NCBI GenBank assembly: GCA_947382625.1
Contig: CANDAG010000042.1
Coordinates: 1-32,540, forward strand
Direction: 5' to 3'
DNA from: an uncultured Lachnospiraceae bacterium
GTDB lineage: Bacteria > Bacillota > Clostridia > Lachnospirales > Lachnospiraceae
DNA length: 32,540 nucleotides
Every line of letters begins with the position of its first letter. The first letter of the stretch is position 1. The position numbers and the translations under genes are program-made. Shown piece after piece: positions 17,152-24,790 of this stretch. The notes under the pieces were generated by a model that worked only from the letters and a program-made list of their open reading frames with translations, did no database searches and had not been told where the DNA came from.

Positions 17152-17243
17152 AGATGATATGAGCAGATACTATTTTCCTTTTCAGAAAATCTATGCTACA
17201 CTTTCTTATACGGAAACAGGAAGCAGTTTATCAATAGCTTCAA

Positions 17244-17280
17244 AGCGGCGGACAGCACGCTTGTATAAACTGTCCCATAT
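17244..17280 (+). repeat. Palindromic element in the leuC leader
   Basis: GGCGGACAGCACGCTTG, then AAACTGTCCCATAT, a diverged copy of the unit at 13432. It lies between the predicted leuC promoter and the leuC ribosome site, so it would be in the mRNA leader. Confidence 0.6.
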
Positions 17281-17301
17281 AAAAAAAGGAGGTAAGATAC
17301 C

Positions 17302-18564
17302 ATGGGAATGACAATGACCCAGAAAATACTGGCAGCACATGCCGGACTTCCCACAGTGGAGGCCGGGCAACTGATCGAGGCAGATTTGGATCTTGTGCTG
17401 GGAAACGATATCACCAGTCCGGTAGCCATTAAGGAAATGGAAAAAATGAAGGTGGAGGGGGTATTTGACAAAGATAAGATTGCCCTTGTTCCCGATCATT
17501 TTGTACCCAACAAGGATATTAAATCAGCAGAACACTGCAAATGCTTGAGAGAATTTGCACACCGCAATCAGATCACCAACTATTTCGAAGTGGGTGAGAT
17601 GGGAATTGAACACGCCCTTCTCCCCGAAAAAGGCCTGACAGTCGCAGGAGATGTAGTGATCGGAGCCGATTCCCACACCTGTACCTATGGTGCGCTGGGC
17701 GCTTTTTCAACCGGAGTGGGCAGCACCGATATGGCCGCAGGAATGGCAACAGGAAAGGCATGGTTCAAGGTACCTGCCGCCATCAAATTTAATTTAACAG
17801 GCAAGCCTTCCAAATGGGTAAGCGGCAAAGATGTGATCCTGCATATCATCGGCATGATCGGGGTAGATGGGGCTTTATATAAATCCATGGAATTTGTAGG
17901 TGACGGGATTGCAAATCTGACCATGGATGACCGCTTTACCATTGCCAATATGGCTATTGAAGCCGGCGGAAAAAATGGTATCTTCCCTGTGGATGAGCTG
18001 GCTATCGCCTATATGAAAGAGCATTCCAAAAAGGAATATACCGTCTATGAGGCAGATGAGGATGCGGTTTATGATGAAGAGTATACCATTGATCTGAGTA
18101 CCCTTCGCCCCACCATTGCATTCCCTCATCTTCCCGAAAACACCAAAACCATTGATGAGATCACAGAGGAGATCAGGATCGATCAGGTGGTGATCGGCTC
18201 CTGCACCAACGGACGTATTGACGATATACGTACTGCCGCAGAGATCCTCAAGGGAAGGCATGTAGCTCCCGGTATACGCTGCATCGTCATCCCGGCAACC
18301 CAGTCTGTTTATCTTCAGGCTATGGAAGAAGGGCTCTTAAAGATCTTCATTGAGGCCGGCGCAGTCGTAAGCACCCCTACCTGCGGTCCCTGCCTGGGTG
18401 GTTACATGGGGATCCTGGCAGAAGGAGAGCGCTGCGTTTCCACCACAAACCGCAATTTTGTAGGCCGTATGGGTCATGTAAAATCCGAAGTCTATCTTGC
18501 AAGCCCGGCGGTTGCTGCTGCAAGCGCCGTTACCGGAAGGATTTCAGATCCTGCCCGGATCTGA
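17302..18564 (+). CDS. leuC: 3-isopropylmalate dehydratase, large subunit
   Basis: With LeuD it isomerises 2-isopropylmalate to 3-isopropylmalate in leucine synthesis, using a 4Fe-4S cluster. The 420 residues match the shorter, archaeal/clostridial LeuC type. The cluster ligands are C301 (VIGSCTNGR) and C361/C364 ([10 protein letters not shown]). The substrate motif [15 protein letters not shown] is at about 121-135. AAAGGAGG precedes ATG 17302. leuD follows after 54 nt, so the two are one operon, probably activated by the divergent LysR protein. leuA and leuB are not in this window. Confidence 0.95.
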   Translation: MGMTMTQKILAAHAGLPTVEAGQLIEADLDLVLGNDITSPVAIKEMEKMKVEGVFDKDKIALVPDHFVPNKDIKSAEHCKCLREFAHRNQITNYFEVGEMGIEHALLPEKGLTVAGDVVIGADSHTCTYGALGAFSTGVGSTDMAAGMATGKAWFKVPAAIKFNLTGKPSKWVSGKDVILHIIGMIGVDGALYKSMEFVGDGIANLTMDDRFTIANMAIEAGGKNGIFPVDELAIAYMKEHSKKEYTVYEADEDAVYDEEYTIDLSTLRPTIAFPHLPENTKTIDEITEEIRIDQVVIGSCTNGRIDDIRTAAEILKGRHVAPGIRCIVIPATQSVYLQAMEEGLLKIFIEAGAVVSTPTCGPCLGGYMGILAEGERCVSTTNRNFVGRMGHVKSEVYLASPAVAAASAVTGRISDPARI

Positions 18565-18618
18565 TCGTACGGCTACCTGAAACATACAGAATATGATAGC
18601 AGAAAGGAATGGATAAAT

Positions 18619-19107
18619 ATGAAAGCAGCAAAAGGAACTGTATTTAAATACGGGGACAATGTGGATACAGACGTTATCATCCCTGCCAGATACCTGAATT
18701 CCTCTGATCCGGCAGAGCTGGCAGTCCACTGCATGGAGGATATTGATAAGGATTTCATCCATAATGTAAAAAAAGGCGATATCATTGTGGCAGACAAAAA
18801 CTTCGGCTGCGGTTCTTCGAGGGAACATGCCCCCATTGCCATCAAGGCTGCCGGGGTAAGCTGCGTGATCGCGGAAACCTTCGCAAGGATCTTTTACCGG
18901 AACGCCATTAACATCGGACTTCCCATCATCGAATGTCCGGAAGCCTCCAGAGGGATCGAGGCCGGTGACGAGGTGGAAGTGGATTTTGACTCCGGTATGA
19001 TCAGAAATCTCACAAAGGGAACCCAGTTTAAGGGGCAGGCCTTCCCGGAATTTATGCAGAAGATCATTGCGGCAGAAGGTTTGGTAAATTATATCAATCA
19101 AAAATAA
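18619..19107 (+). CDS. leuD: 3-isopropylmalate dehydratase, small subunit
   Basis: 162 residues, the usual size for the partner of the 420-residue LeuC. It forms the swivelling domain that closes the active site. Motifs include [16 protein letters not shown] at residues 11-26, [13 protein letters not shown] in the middle (the substrate-recognition loop) and [22 protein letters not shown] precedes ATG 18619. No clear terminator follows; the next gene has its own promoter. Confidence 0.95.
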   Translation: MKAAKGTVFKYGDNVDTDVIIPARYLNSSDPAELAVHCMEDIDKDFIHNVKKGDIIVADKNFGCGSSREHAPIAIKAAGVSCVIAETFARIFYRNAINIGLPIIECPEASRGIEAGDEVEVDFDSGMIRNLTKGTQFKGQAFPEFMQKIIAAEGLVNYINQK

Positions 19108-19158
19108 GGAAGCTCTTTCTTTTACGAGAAAAATGTAGTAGAATAACAAAGGTATTCA

Positions 19159-19186
19159 CAGGAAAAACACAAATTCCTGATAAAAT
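19159..19186 (+). promoter_or_regulatory. Extended -10 promoter with inverted repeat
   Basis: TGATAAAAT (TG at 19178-19179, -10 at 19181-19186) lacks a good -35 and fits the extended -10 type. CAGGAA (19159-19164) and TTCCTG (19174-19179) form an inverted repeat across the spacer and could be an operator. Confidence 0.4.
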
Positions 19187-19196
19187 AGGCTTTGTG

Positions 19197-19243
19197 CCAT
19201 GGCGCAGTATTTGCCGCCATGGATTTATGCCGCAGTTTTGCGG
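19197..19243 (+). promoter_or_regulatory. Two 5' leader hairpins of the foldase-like gene
   Basis: CCATGGCG pairs with CGCCATGG (19197-19222) and CCGCA with TGCGG (19230-19243). The first would begin within about five bases of the predicted transcript start (near 19193), a place where stems often stabilise mRNA against 5' decay. Confidence 0.4.
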
Positions 19244-19281
19244 TACATTGCTACGATTGAACGTGAGGAGGAACTTTTTAA

Positions 19282-20595
19282 ATGGCTAAGAAAACAACGC
19301 CTGAAGCAGCAGGATCGAAGGCAGAACCCAAGGTTACAGAGAAGGTTCAGACAAAATATGACCGGAAAATGGAGGCCAGGAGGCAGCAGAAGCTGAAGGA
19401 GGCCAAGCAGGAGAAGATCACCAAAATAGCAGGCTCCGCGATCGGTATCCTGATCGCAGCAGCGCTGGTGATCTCCATAGGTGTTTCCATTGCCGGTAAA
19501 CGTGCCGTAACCCATGGCACCTATGTCAAAGTGGGAGACCATCAGCTTTCACAGCTTGAGTACAATTATTATTTCAACTCAGCTGTCAATACCTACGGCG
19601 CATATATGGGCATTGATGCATCCATGGACTTAGAGGCCCAGCCTTATACGGATGATCTGACCCTGAAGGATATGTTTGATGAGATGACCGTAGAGCAGAT
19701 CCAGCAGATCAAGGCTACCGTAGATGAGGCATCCCGGAATAATTTTGACTATAGCTCTGATGAAGAATATGCAACCTTCCAGGACAGCTTCAAGGAAGCC
19801 GCTGCTTCCGCCGGAGTGAATGTGAAAGAATATTATAAACAAAACTTCGGAGATTATGCTACTGAGAAGAATATGGAACCCATCATCAGAGAAAATCTTC
19901 TGGCAGGCGCGTACTACAACAAAATGTTAGAGGATAATGCTCCTTCAGAGGATGAAGTTACCGCTTACTACCAGGAGAACCAGCAAAGCTATGACCGGGT
20001 AGATTACAGGAGCTTCGTATTCAGTGCCGATCTGGCAGAGGATGCAACAGAAGAAGATCTCGCCGCCGCTATGGATGAGCTCAAGGCCAAAGCGGATACC
20101 ATGGCAGAAGAACGCAAGGCAGGAGAAGATTTTGAGGAGCTTTGCCTTCAGAATGCTTCTGAAGAAAATAAGGCAAACTATGAAGACCCTGAAACAGAAT
20201 ACAGCCTTGCAGAGGGCAGAAGATATGCCGGAGTTGCGTCTGCAATTTCTGACTGGCTCTTTGAAGAAAGCCGGAAAGAAGGCGATATCACTGTATTGGA
20301 GGATGAATCCAGCCATCGCTATTATGTAGTGGAGTTTATCAACAGATATTTTGATGAGGCTGATAACGAGACGATCTCCAATACCATTGCAAGTCAAAGG
20401 ACCACTGAGTATATGTCCGGTTTAGTAGAAAATTATCCGGTAGAGGATGTAAAGGGCAATTTGAAATACTTAACCGTCAGCACAGAGGATGCTGACAGCA
20501 GCGCAGAGGAAAGCACCGATGAGACACAGGAGCCTTCCGAAGATGCCGGGGATACGGAATCCGAAGCTGTCGATACAGAAAACGACGGAGAATGA
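19282..20595 (+). CDS. Membrane-anchored SurA/PrsA-like foldase
   Basis: 437 residues. A basic, Lys-rich N-terminus (about 45 residues) precedes one membrane segment (IAGSAIGILIAAALVISIGVSI), so the rest is outside the cell. A SurA N-terminal-like helical domain follows, with the ENLLAGAYYNKML segment and YYQENQQSYD as in PrsA-type proteins. The parvulin-like region (about 235-355) ends with YYVVEFINRY but lacks the usual GDLG and MPxF motifs, so isomerase activity is doubtful. The last 45 residues are a Glu/Asp/Ser/Thr tail. AGGAGG lies 9 nt before ATG 19282. It probably helps fold secreted proteins. Confidence 0.8.
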   Translation: MAKKTTPEAAGSKAEPKVTEKVQTKYDRKMEARRQQKLKEAKQEKITKIAGSAIGILIAAALVISIGVSIAGKRAVTHGTYVKVGDHQLSQLEYNYYFNSAVNTYGAYMGIDASMDLEAQPYTDDLTLKDMFDEMTVEQIQQIKATVDEASRNNFDYSSDEEYATFQDSFKEAAASAGVNVKEYYKQNFGDYATEKNMEPIIRENLLAGAYYNKMLEDNAPSEDEVTAYYQENQQSYDRVDYRSFVFSADLAEDATEEDLAAAMDELKAKADTMAEERKAGEDFEELCLQNASEENKANYEDPETEYSLAEGRRYAGVASAISDWLFEESRKEGDITVLEDESSHRYYVVEFINRYFDEADNETISNTIASQRTTEYMSGLVENYPVEDVKGNLKYLTVSTEDADSSAEESTDETQEPSEDAGDTESEAVDTENDGE

Positions 20596-20616
20596 TCTTC
20601 AATACCGATATCTATT

Positions 20617-20652
20617 ACAGCACCATAGCTTAAAGGCTATGGTGCTGTTTAT
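20617..20652 (+). terminator. Strong terminator of the foldase-like gene
   Basis: ACAGCACCATAGC (20617-20629) pairs perfectly with GCTATGGTGCTGT (20636-20648) around a 6-nt loop, followed by TTATAT. It lies 21 nt past the stop. The opposite strand could also serve the convergent gene. Confidence 0.85.
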
Positions 20653-20662
20653 ATCAAACCTT

Positions 20663-20706
20663 TATCAAACACTGTCCTGCAAAGCTGGCCAATGGGTCAG
20701 CTTTTT
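20663..20706 (+). repeat. Diverged palindromic element between convergent genes
   Basis: TATCAAACACTGTCC, a TGCAAAG loop, and GGTCAGCTTTTTAT match the type B pattern less closely than other copies. Its end touches the stop codon of the minus-strand phosphatase. Confidence 0.45.
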
Positions 20707-21490
20707 ATCCTTGAAAGGCCAGTGTAAAAGACCCGGCAGAGGAGACAGGTTCATTGTTTGCCAGCAAATGCTGCACATCCCCGATCGTCTGCACCCTGAA
20801 ATAAGCCTCATTGCTCCAGCGTTCCTCACTGGAAACCACCGTGATCGATGAAGTCGGAAGAAAGAAGCCATGTACCAGAGCCGGAAAGGAAATATTCAGT
20901 AAATAAGAGAGCACCAGACAGGTGATCCCAAGATGGCAGAAGATCACGATCACAGGCTCATCGGCAGAATCCGGAAGCTCGCTTAAGGCATTCGGGCGGG
21001 AAGGAGAAACTGTATGAGGGATAAACCGTTCCTCAGCTTCCGGCATACGGTAAAAACAGCCTTCCCTCACATAACCATAAGAAGCCAGAAGATTGTCAAA
21101 GCTTTGGCATACTTCCCTGTAATTCACAGCGATCTGAGGATTCGTACTCATAATTTCAGCATCCGGCCATCCCTTAGCGTCCAGCATCAAAGCATCAGAG
21201 GTCCAGCAGGACGGGACAAAATCCCAGGGAATCCCCCGTTTTCCGTTCAGCGGATCCTCAATATCATGAGAAAACTCCTTCATCCAGTCTAAGGTAACTG
21301 CTGTCCGGTTCATTTTATTAAGTGTACAGGATGCCGTGTCCTTCGCTCTTCCAAGAGGAGAGCAGTAGAAATCCGTTACCCTCCATTTACTGATGCGCTC
21401 TGCCAGAAAACGGGCCTCACGCCATCCTTTTTCAGTCAACGAGTCCCGGGTATAATCAGGTTCCCCGTGACGGACAAATATAATCCTCAT
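20705..21490 (-). CDS. Histidine phosphatase family protein
   Basis: 261 residues of the phosphoglycerate-mutase-like superfamily. The catalytic RHG lies at the very start (MRIIFVRHGEPDYTRDSLT), followed by LTEKGWREA and YCSPLGRAKDTA; the second catalytic His is in IVIFCHLGITC (canonical SHGG-like site, here CHLG). The middle, with WDFVPSCWTS and several Trp/Phe residues, is larger than in small GpmB types, so the substrate cannot be inferred. ATG 21490 is preferred over ATG 21496, because AAAGGAG is 9 nt before it rather than 3. It has its own promoter at 21545-21573. Confidence 0.88.
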   Translation of the reverse strand: MRIIFVRHGEPDYTRDSLTEKGWREARFLAERISKWRVTDFYCSPLGRAKDTASCTLNKMNRTAVTLDWMKEFSHDIEDPLNGKRGIPWDFVPSCWTSDALMLDAKGWPDAEIMSTNPQIAVNYREVCQSFDNLLASYGYVREGCFYRMPEAEERFIPHTVSPSRPNALSELPDSADEPVIVIFCHLGITCLVLSYLLNISFPALVHGFFLPTSSITVVSSEERWSNEAYFRVQTIGDVQHLLANNEPVSSAGSFTLAFQG

Positions 21491-21544
21491 ATGCATATAC
21501 TCCTTTTAAGTTAATCCTTTTGTCTCTTATCATCTGACGCTTTT

Positions 21545-21573
21545 ATTCTATTATGAACAGGACGATATTGCAA
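21545..21573 (-). promoter_or_regulatory. Promoter of the histidine phosphatase gene
   Basis: On the minus strand, TTGCAA (21573-21568), 17 nt, TAGAAT (21550-21545). The predicted start is near 21538, giving a leader of about 45 nt. Confidence 0.55.
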
Positions 21574-21595
21574 TGAAAACAACGAAAAACTCCCC

Positions 21596-21624
21596 TTGAT
21601 ACATATGTTCGCCTATGATAAAAT
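21596..21624 (+). promoter_or_regulatory. Sigma-A promoter giving a nearly leaderless mRNA
   Basis: TTGATA (21596-21601), 17 nt, TAAAAT (21619-21624). Only seven bases separate the -10 from ATG 21632, so transcription should begin at or within a base or two of the start codon. Confidence 0.6.
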
Positions 21625-21631
21625 AATTCCT

Positions 21632-22015
21632 ATGAGCAGATTCAAAAAGGATATCATACTTTTATCGGGAATCTGTGCCGTGGCACTTTTACTCTGGCTG
21701 ATTCCCTTCTTATTAAATAGAATAAACCAAAGCGCCCCGGCCATTGTCAGTATCTATCAGGACGGACAGAAGCTGGCCGATTATCCTCTTTCTGAGGATC
21801 AGACTCTGGTGATCCCCTGGGAGGATAAGGGCTATAATCTGCTCCTGATCGAGGATGGCAGGGCCGCTGTCACAGATGCAGACTGCCCGGATCAGCTCTG
21901 TGTCAGACAACGGAGCATTTCCCGAAATGGAGAAAGCATTATCTGCCTGCCCCATAAGCTGGTACTGCAGATTGCCGGGGAGGAGGAAGGCGATTTAGAT
22001 GCCGTCACTTACTGA
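21632..22015 (+). CDS. NusG domain II-type membrane-anchored protein
   Basis: 127 residues. One N-terminal membrane segment (IILLSGICAVALLLWLIPFLL) is followed by a small beta domain of the NusG_II family: VSIYQDGQKLADYPL, then AAVTDADCPDQLCVRQRSI and ESIICLPHKLVLQI, with the typical CPDxxC pair. These proteins sit outside the membrane and often neighbour Gx transporter and ApbE genes; their role is unclear. The start is ATG 21632, which has no Shine-Dalgarno sequence and lies seven bases after the -10. The frame runs on to 21596 but that would be within the promoter. The next gene overlaps by 17 bp. Confidence 0.85.
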   Translation: MSRFKKDIILLSGICAVALLLWLIPFLLNRINQSAPAIVSIYQDGQKLADYPLSEDQTLVIPWEDKGYNLLLIEDGRAAVTDADCPDQLCVRQRSISRNGESIICLPHKLVLQIAGEEEGDLDAVTY

Positions 22016-22550
22016 AAAAAATTCCAACGGATCTGCACGGATCCAAAACAGGTCCTATGTGGGCCACACTGCCTGCATGGGACTTTTGCTGGCATTCGCC
22101 CTTATTTTGTCTTATGTCGAAATGCTGATCCCCTTTCAGCCGGGGGTTCCCGGTATCAAGCTGGGATTGGCCAATCTGGCAGTTCTTTTATGTCTTTACT
22201 TATGGGGATGGAAGGATGCGCTTCTTTTGACCATTATAAAGGCTGTTTTCAGTGGATTTCTTTTTGGAAGCCTGTTTATGATCCTTTACTCCCTTGCAGG
22301 CGCCATCATAAGCGCCCTTGTGATGATCCTTCTCAAAAGGACCGGAGGCTTTCATCTTCCGGTGGTGAGCGCCGCAGGAGGCGCGGCTCACAATATGGGA
22401 CAGCTTCTTGTGGCATTTTTTGCAGTGGAAACCTATGGCGTACTTTATTATGCTCCGGTGCTTTTGGCAGCCGGAACGATCACGGGAATCCTGATCGGTA
22501 TGACATCATCCCTGGTATTGCCCTATATTCAGCGTATCTTGAAAGGATAA
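21999..22550 (+). CDS. Gx transporter family protein
   Basis: 183 residues with about five or six membrane segments (CMGLLLAFALILSYVEMLIP, LANLAVLLCLYLWGW, AVFSGFLFGSLFMILYSL, VVSAAGGAAHNMGQLLVAFF, LLAAGTITGILIGM). The motif GVPGIKLGLANL near residue 47 is the signature of the Gx family, once labelled heptaprenyl diphosphate synthase component I. It resembles ECF-type substrate-binding membrane proteins, so it may move an isoprenoid- or flavin-related substrate (inference). ATG 21999 has GAGGAAGG upstream and overlaps the NusG_II gene. ruvA follows within four bases. Confidence 0.85.
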   Translation: MPSLTEKNSNGSARIQNRSYVGHTACMGLLLAFALILSYVEMLIPFQPGVPGIKLGLANLAVLLCLYLWGWKDALLLTIIKAVFSGFLFGSLFMILYSLAGAIISALVMILLKRTGGFHLPVVSAAGGAAHNMGQLLVAFFAVETYGVLYYAPVLLAAGTITGILIGMTSSLVLPYIQRILKG

Positions 22551-22553
22551 AAT

Positions 22554-23162
22554 ATGATCGCATTTATAAAAGGAACAATTGAAGACATTTCGGAAGAAAA
22601 CGTGGTAGTGGATGTGGGAAATATAGGCGTCAATATCAAAATTTCCGCCAGAACCTCCTCCCTTCTTCCCGGAACGGGTGCTTCTGTGAAGCTTTTTACC
22701 TATACCCAGGTCAGAGAAGATACCTTCAGCCTTTACGGCTTCTTAAGCCGGGATGATCTGGAAATCTTCAAAAAACTGATCACTGTAAACGGGATCGGCC
22801 CCAAAGGCGGATTGGCAATCCTCTCTGTGATGAGTGCAGACGATTTAAGATTTGCAGTGATCTCCGGTGACGGAGCCGCCATCGCCCGTGCGCCGGGTGT
22901 CGGCAAAAAGACCGCCGAAAGGGTCATCCTTGACCTGAAGGATAAAATCTCACTTGAAGATACCCTGATCCATAAAGAAATGCAGACTCCCGGCGAGGAT
23001 AACATCCCTGTAAATGACAAAGCCAGAAATGAAGCCGTGGAAGCGTTAGTGGCTCTTGGCTATTCCTCAGCAGAGGCCCTGCGGGCCGTAAAGAGTGTTC
23101 AGGCCGGGGAGGACATGGATGCAGAGGCTTTGCTTAAGCTGGCACTTAAAAATATGTTTTAG
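22554..23162 (+). CDS. ruvA: Holliday junction branch migration protein RuvA
   Basis: 202 residues. RuvA tetramers bind the four-way junction and load RuvB. Domain I is the OB fold ([20 protein letters not shown]). Domain II has the helix-hairpin-helix pairs [13 protein letters not shown] and [20 protein letters not shown] linker leads to domain III ([21 protein letters not shown]), which contacts RuvB. The ribosome site is GAAAGG. It is in one operon with the Gx gene and ruvB, with 8 to 23 nt to ruvB depending on its start. Confidence 0.96.
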   Translation: MIAFIKGTIEDISEENVVVDVGNIGVNIKISARTSSLLPGTGASVKLFTYTQVREDTFSLYGFLSRDDLEIFKKLITVNGIGPKGGLAILSVMSADDLRFAVISGDGAAIARAPGVGKKTAERVILDLKDKISLEDTLIHKEMQTPGEDNIPVNDKARNEAVEALVALGYSSAEALRAVKSVQAGEDMDAEALLKLALKNMF

Positions 23163-23185
23163 AAAGATGGATGAAAGAAAGATCA

Positions 23186-24184
23186 ATGGCGAAACGAACA
23201 ATCGAAACCAATTTACAGGAAGAAGATGTACGGATCGAGGGCTCTCTGCGGCCTCAGACCTTGAATGACTATATTGGTCAATCCAAGATCAAGGAAAGTC
23301 TCAAAATTTATATCGAAGCCGCCAGACAGCGTGAGGACTCCTTAGACCATGTGCTTTTTTACGGGCCTCCCGGCCTTGGCAAAACCACTCTGGCAGGGAT
23401 CATTGCCAATGAAATGGGCGTAAACATGAAGGTCACCAGCGGACCAGCCATTGAAAAGCCGGGAGAAATGGCGGCTATCCTTAACAATCTCCAGGAAGGG
23501 GATCTTCTGTTTGTGGATGAGATCCATCGGCTCAACCGTCAGGTGGAGGAGGTTCTTTATCCTGCAATGGAGGATTTTGCCATTGACATTATGATCGGGA
23601 AAGGTCCCACGGCCCGTTCGATCCGGCTTGACCTGCCCCATTTTACTCTGGTAGGCGCTACCACAAGGGCAGGCTTACTGACCGCTCCTCTGCGCGACCG
23701 GTTTGGCATCATTCACAGGCTTGAGTTTTATTCTGTGGAGGAGCTGCAGATGATCATCATGCATTCAGCCCGTATTCTGGATGCTCCCGTAGAGCTTTCA
23801 GGCGCTATGGAAATGGCCAAAAGAAGCCGCGGTACCCCAAGACTCGCCAACAGGATATTGAAAAGAGTCAGGGACTACGCCCAGGTGAGGCATAACGGTA
23901 TCATCACGGAGGAGGTTGCCATGACCGCCCTCGACCTGATGGATGTAGACCGGATGGGATTAGACCATATTGACAGGAATATCATCCTTACCATGATACA
24001 GAAGTTTGGCGGCGGCCCGGTAGGACTTGACACATTAGCAGCCGCCATCGGGGAGGATTCCGGAACCATAGAGGATGTCTACGAGCCTTATCTTCTCAAA
24101 AACGGCTTCATCAACCGAACCCCCCGGGGCCGTACAGTAACAGATTTGGCTTATCAGCATTTAGGGCTTGAAATTCCACGATAA
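23186..24184 (+). CDS. ruvB: Holliday junction DNA helicase RuvB
   Basis: 332 residues from ATG 23186, an AAA+ ring motor that pulls DNA through the RuvA-bound junction. Walker A is GPPGLGKTT at about 60-68, Walker B is [10 protein letters not shown], sensor 1 is in [11 protein letters not shown], the arginine-finger region is APLRDRFG, and the C-terminal winged helix includes [14 protein letters not shown] 23171 is in frame, 15 bases upstream. Neither start has a strong ribosome site; I prefer the second because MAKRTIET matches the usual family N-terminus. The zapA promoter overlaps its last codons. Confidence 0.95.
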   Translation: MAKRTIETNLQEEDVRIEGSLRPQTLNDYIGQSKIKESLKIYIEAARQREDSLDHVLFYGPPGLGKTTLAGIIANEMGVNMKVTSGPAIEKPGEMAAILNNLQEGDLLFVDEIHRLNRQVEEVLYPAMEDFAIDIMIGKGPTARSIRLDLPHFTLVGATTRAGLLTAPLRDRFGIIHRLEFYSVEELQMIIMHSARILDAPVELSGAMEMAKRSRGTPRLANRILKRVRDYAQVRHNGIITEEVAMTALDLMDVDRMGLDHIDRNIILTMIQKFGGGPVGLDTLAAAIGEDSGTIEDVYEPYLLKNGFINRTPRGRTVTDLAYQHLGLEIPR

Positions 24185-24196
24185 TCTGATTATAAT
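24168..24196 (+). promoter_or_regulatory. Strong sigma-A promoter of zapA
   Basis: TTGAAA (24168-24173), 17 nt, TATAAT (24191-24196), overlapping the 3' end of ruvB. The predicted start is near 24203, giving a 47-nt leader to ATG 24250. Confidence 0.75.
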
Positions 24197-24249
24197 ATTT
24201 CGTAAGGAACTTGGACAAGCTGTATATTTGTACATGGAGGATAAACCGG

Positions 24250-24654
24250 ATGTCAGTTAAAACAGATACGGAAGTGATTATCGGCGGCAAAGTATTTACT
24301 CTGAGCGGTTATGAGAGTGAAGAATATCTACAGAAGGTTGCGTCCTACATCAATAACAAGACAGCAGAGTATGCAAAGGTGGAATCCTTTAAGCGTCAGC
24401 CTTTAGATACTCAGAGCGTCCTGCTTCAGCTCAACATTGCAGACGACTACTTCAAAGCCAAAAGACAGATCAGCCTTTTGGAAGAAGAGATCCAGAATAA
24501 GGACAAAGAGCTTTATAATCTGAAGCACGAGCTGATCGCCTCTCAGATTAAGTTAGAGAACACTGAAAAGAACGTAAAGGCTCTCCAAAAAGAAGCAAAC
24601 GAAAACGCAAAAAAGATCGTAAGGCTGGAAACAGAACTGAAAAACAACGGATGA
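24250..24654 (+). CDS. zapA: Cell division protein ZapA
   Basis: 134 residues. ZapA binds and bundles FtsZ at the division ring. The N-terminal ZapA domain is clear (TEVIIGGKVFTLSGYESEEY, LQKVASYINNKTAEY, LLQLNIADDYFKA), followed by a long coiled coil (EEEIQNKDKELYNLKHEL to the end, rich in Lys, Glu and Asn). ATG 24250 has GGAGG 9 nt upstream, while the frame runs on to 24211 without a site. It has its own promoter and a terminator after it. Confidence 0.9.
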   Translation: MSVKTDTEVIIGGKVFTLSGYESEEYLQKVASYINNKTAEYAKVESFKRQPLDTQSVLLQLNIADDYFKAKRQISLLEEEIQNKDKELYNLKHELIASQIKLENTEKNVKALQKEANENAKKIVRLETELKNNG

Positions 24655-24658
24655 TCAT

Positions 24659-24687
24659 AAAGCTGTCTTAACCAGACAGCTTTTTAT
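24659..24687 (+). terminator. Terminator of zapA
   Basis: AAAGCTGTCT pairs with AGACAGCTTT around TAACC, with a T-run TTTTTATT. It lies just after the zapA stop and immediately before a repeat array. Confidence 0.85.
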
Positions 24688-24688
24688 T

Positions 24689-24772
24689 AACATAAGGATG
24701 GTGTGGAACACGACATCCGTTGTTTAACATAAGGATGGTGTGGAACACGACATCCGTTGTTTAACATAAGGA
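24689..24772 (-). repeat. Tandem array of identical 37-bp palindromic elements
   Basis: Units at 24689-24725 and 24726-24762 are identical, and a fragment (AACATAAGGA, 24763-24772) starts a third. Each reads AACATAAGGATGGTGTGG, then AACACGACATCCGTTGTTT. The stem GGATG/CATCC with inner TGT/ACA is kept. Identity suggests a recent duplication. It ends about 8 nt before the ribosome site of the next gene. Confidence 0.9.
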
Positions 24773-24790
24773 GCAGCTAAAGGAGCAGGC

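Noticed and set aside
22190-22582. 130-residue frame overlapping the Gx transporter gene
   Set aside because: It is an alternate frame, rich in Arg, His and Ser, without a ribosome site; the Gx frame has clear membrane segments and family motifs.
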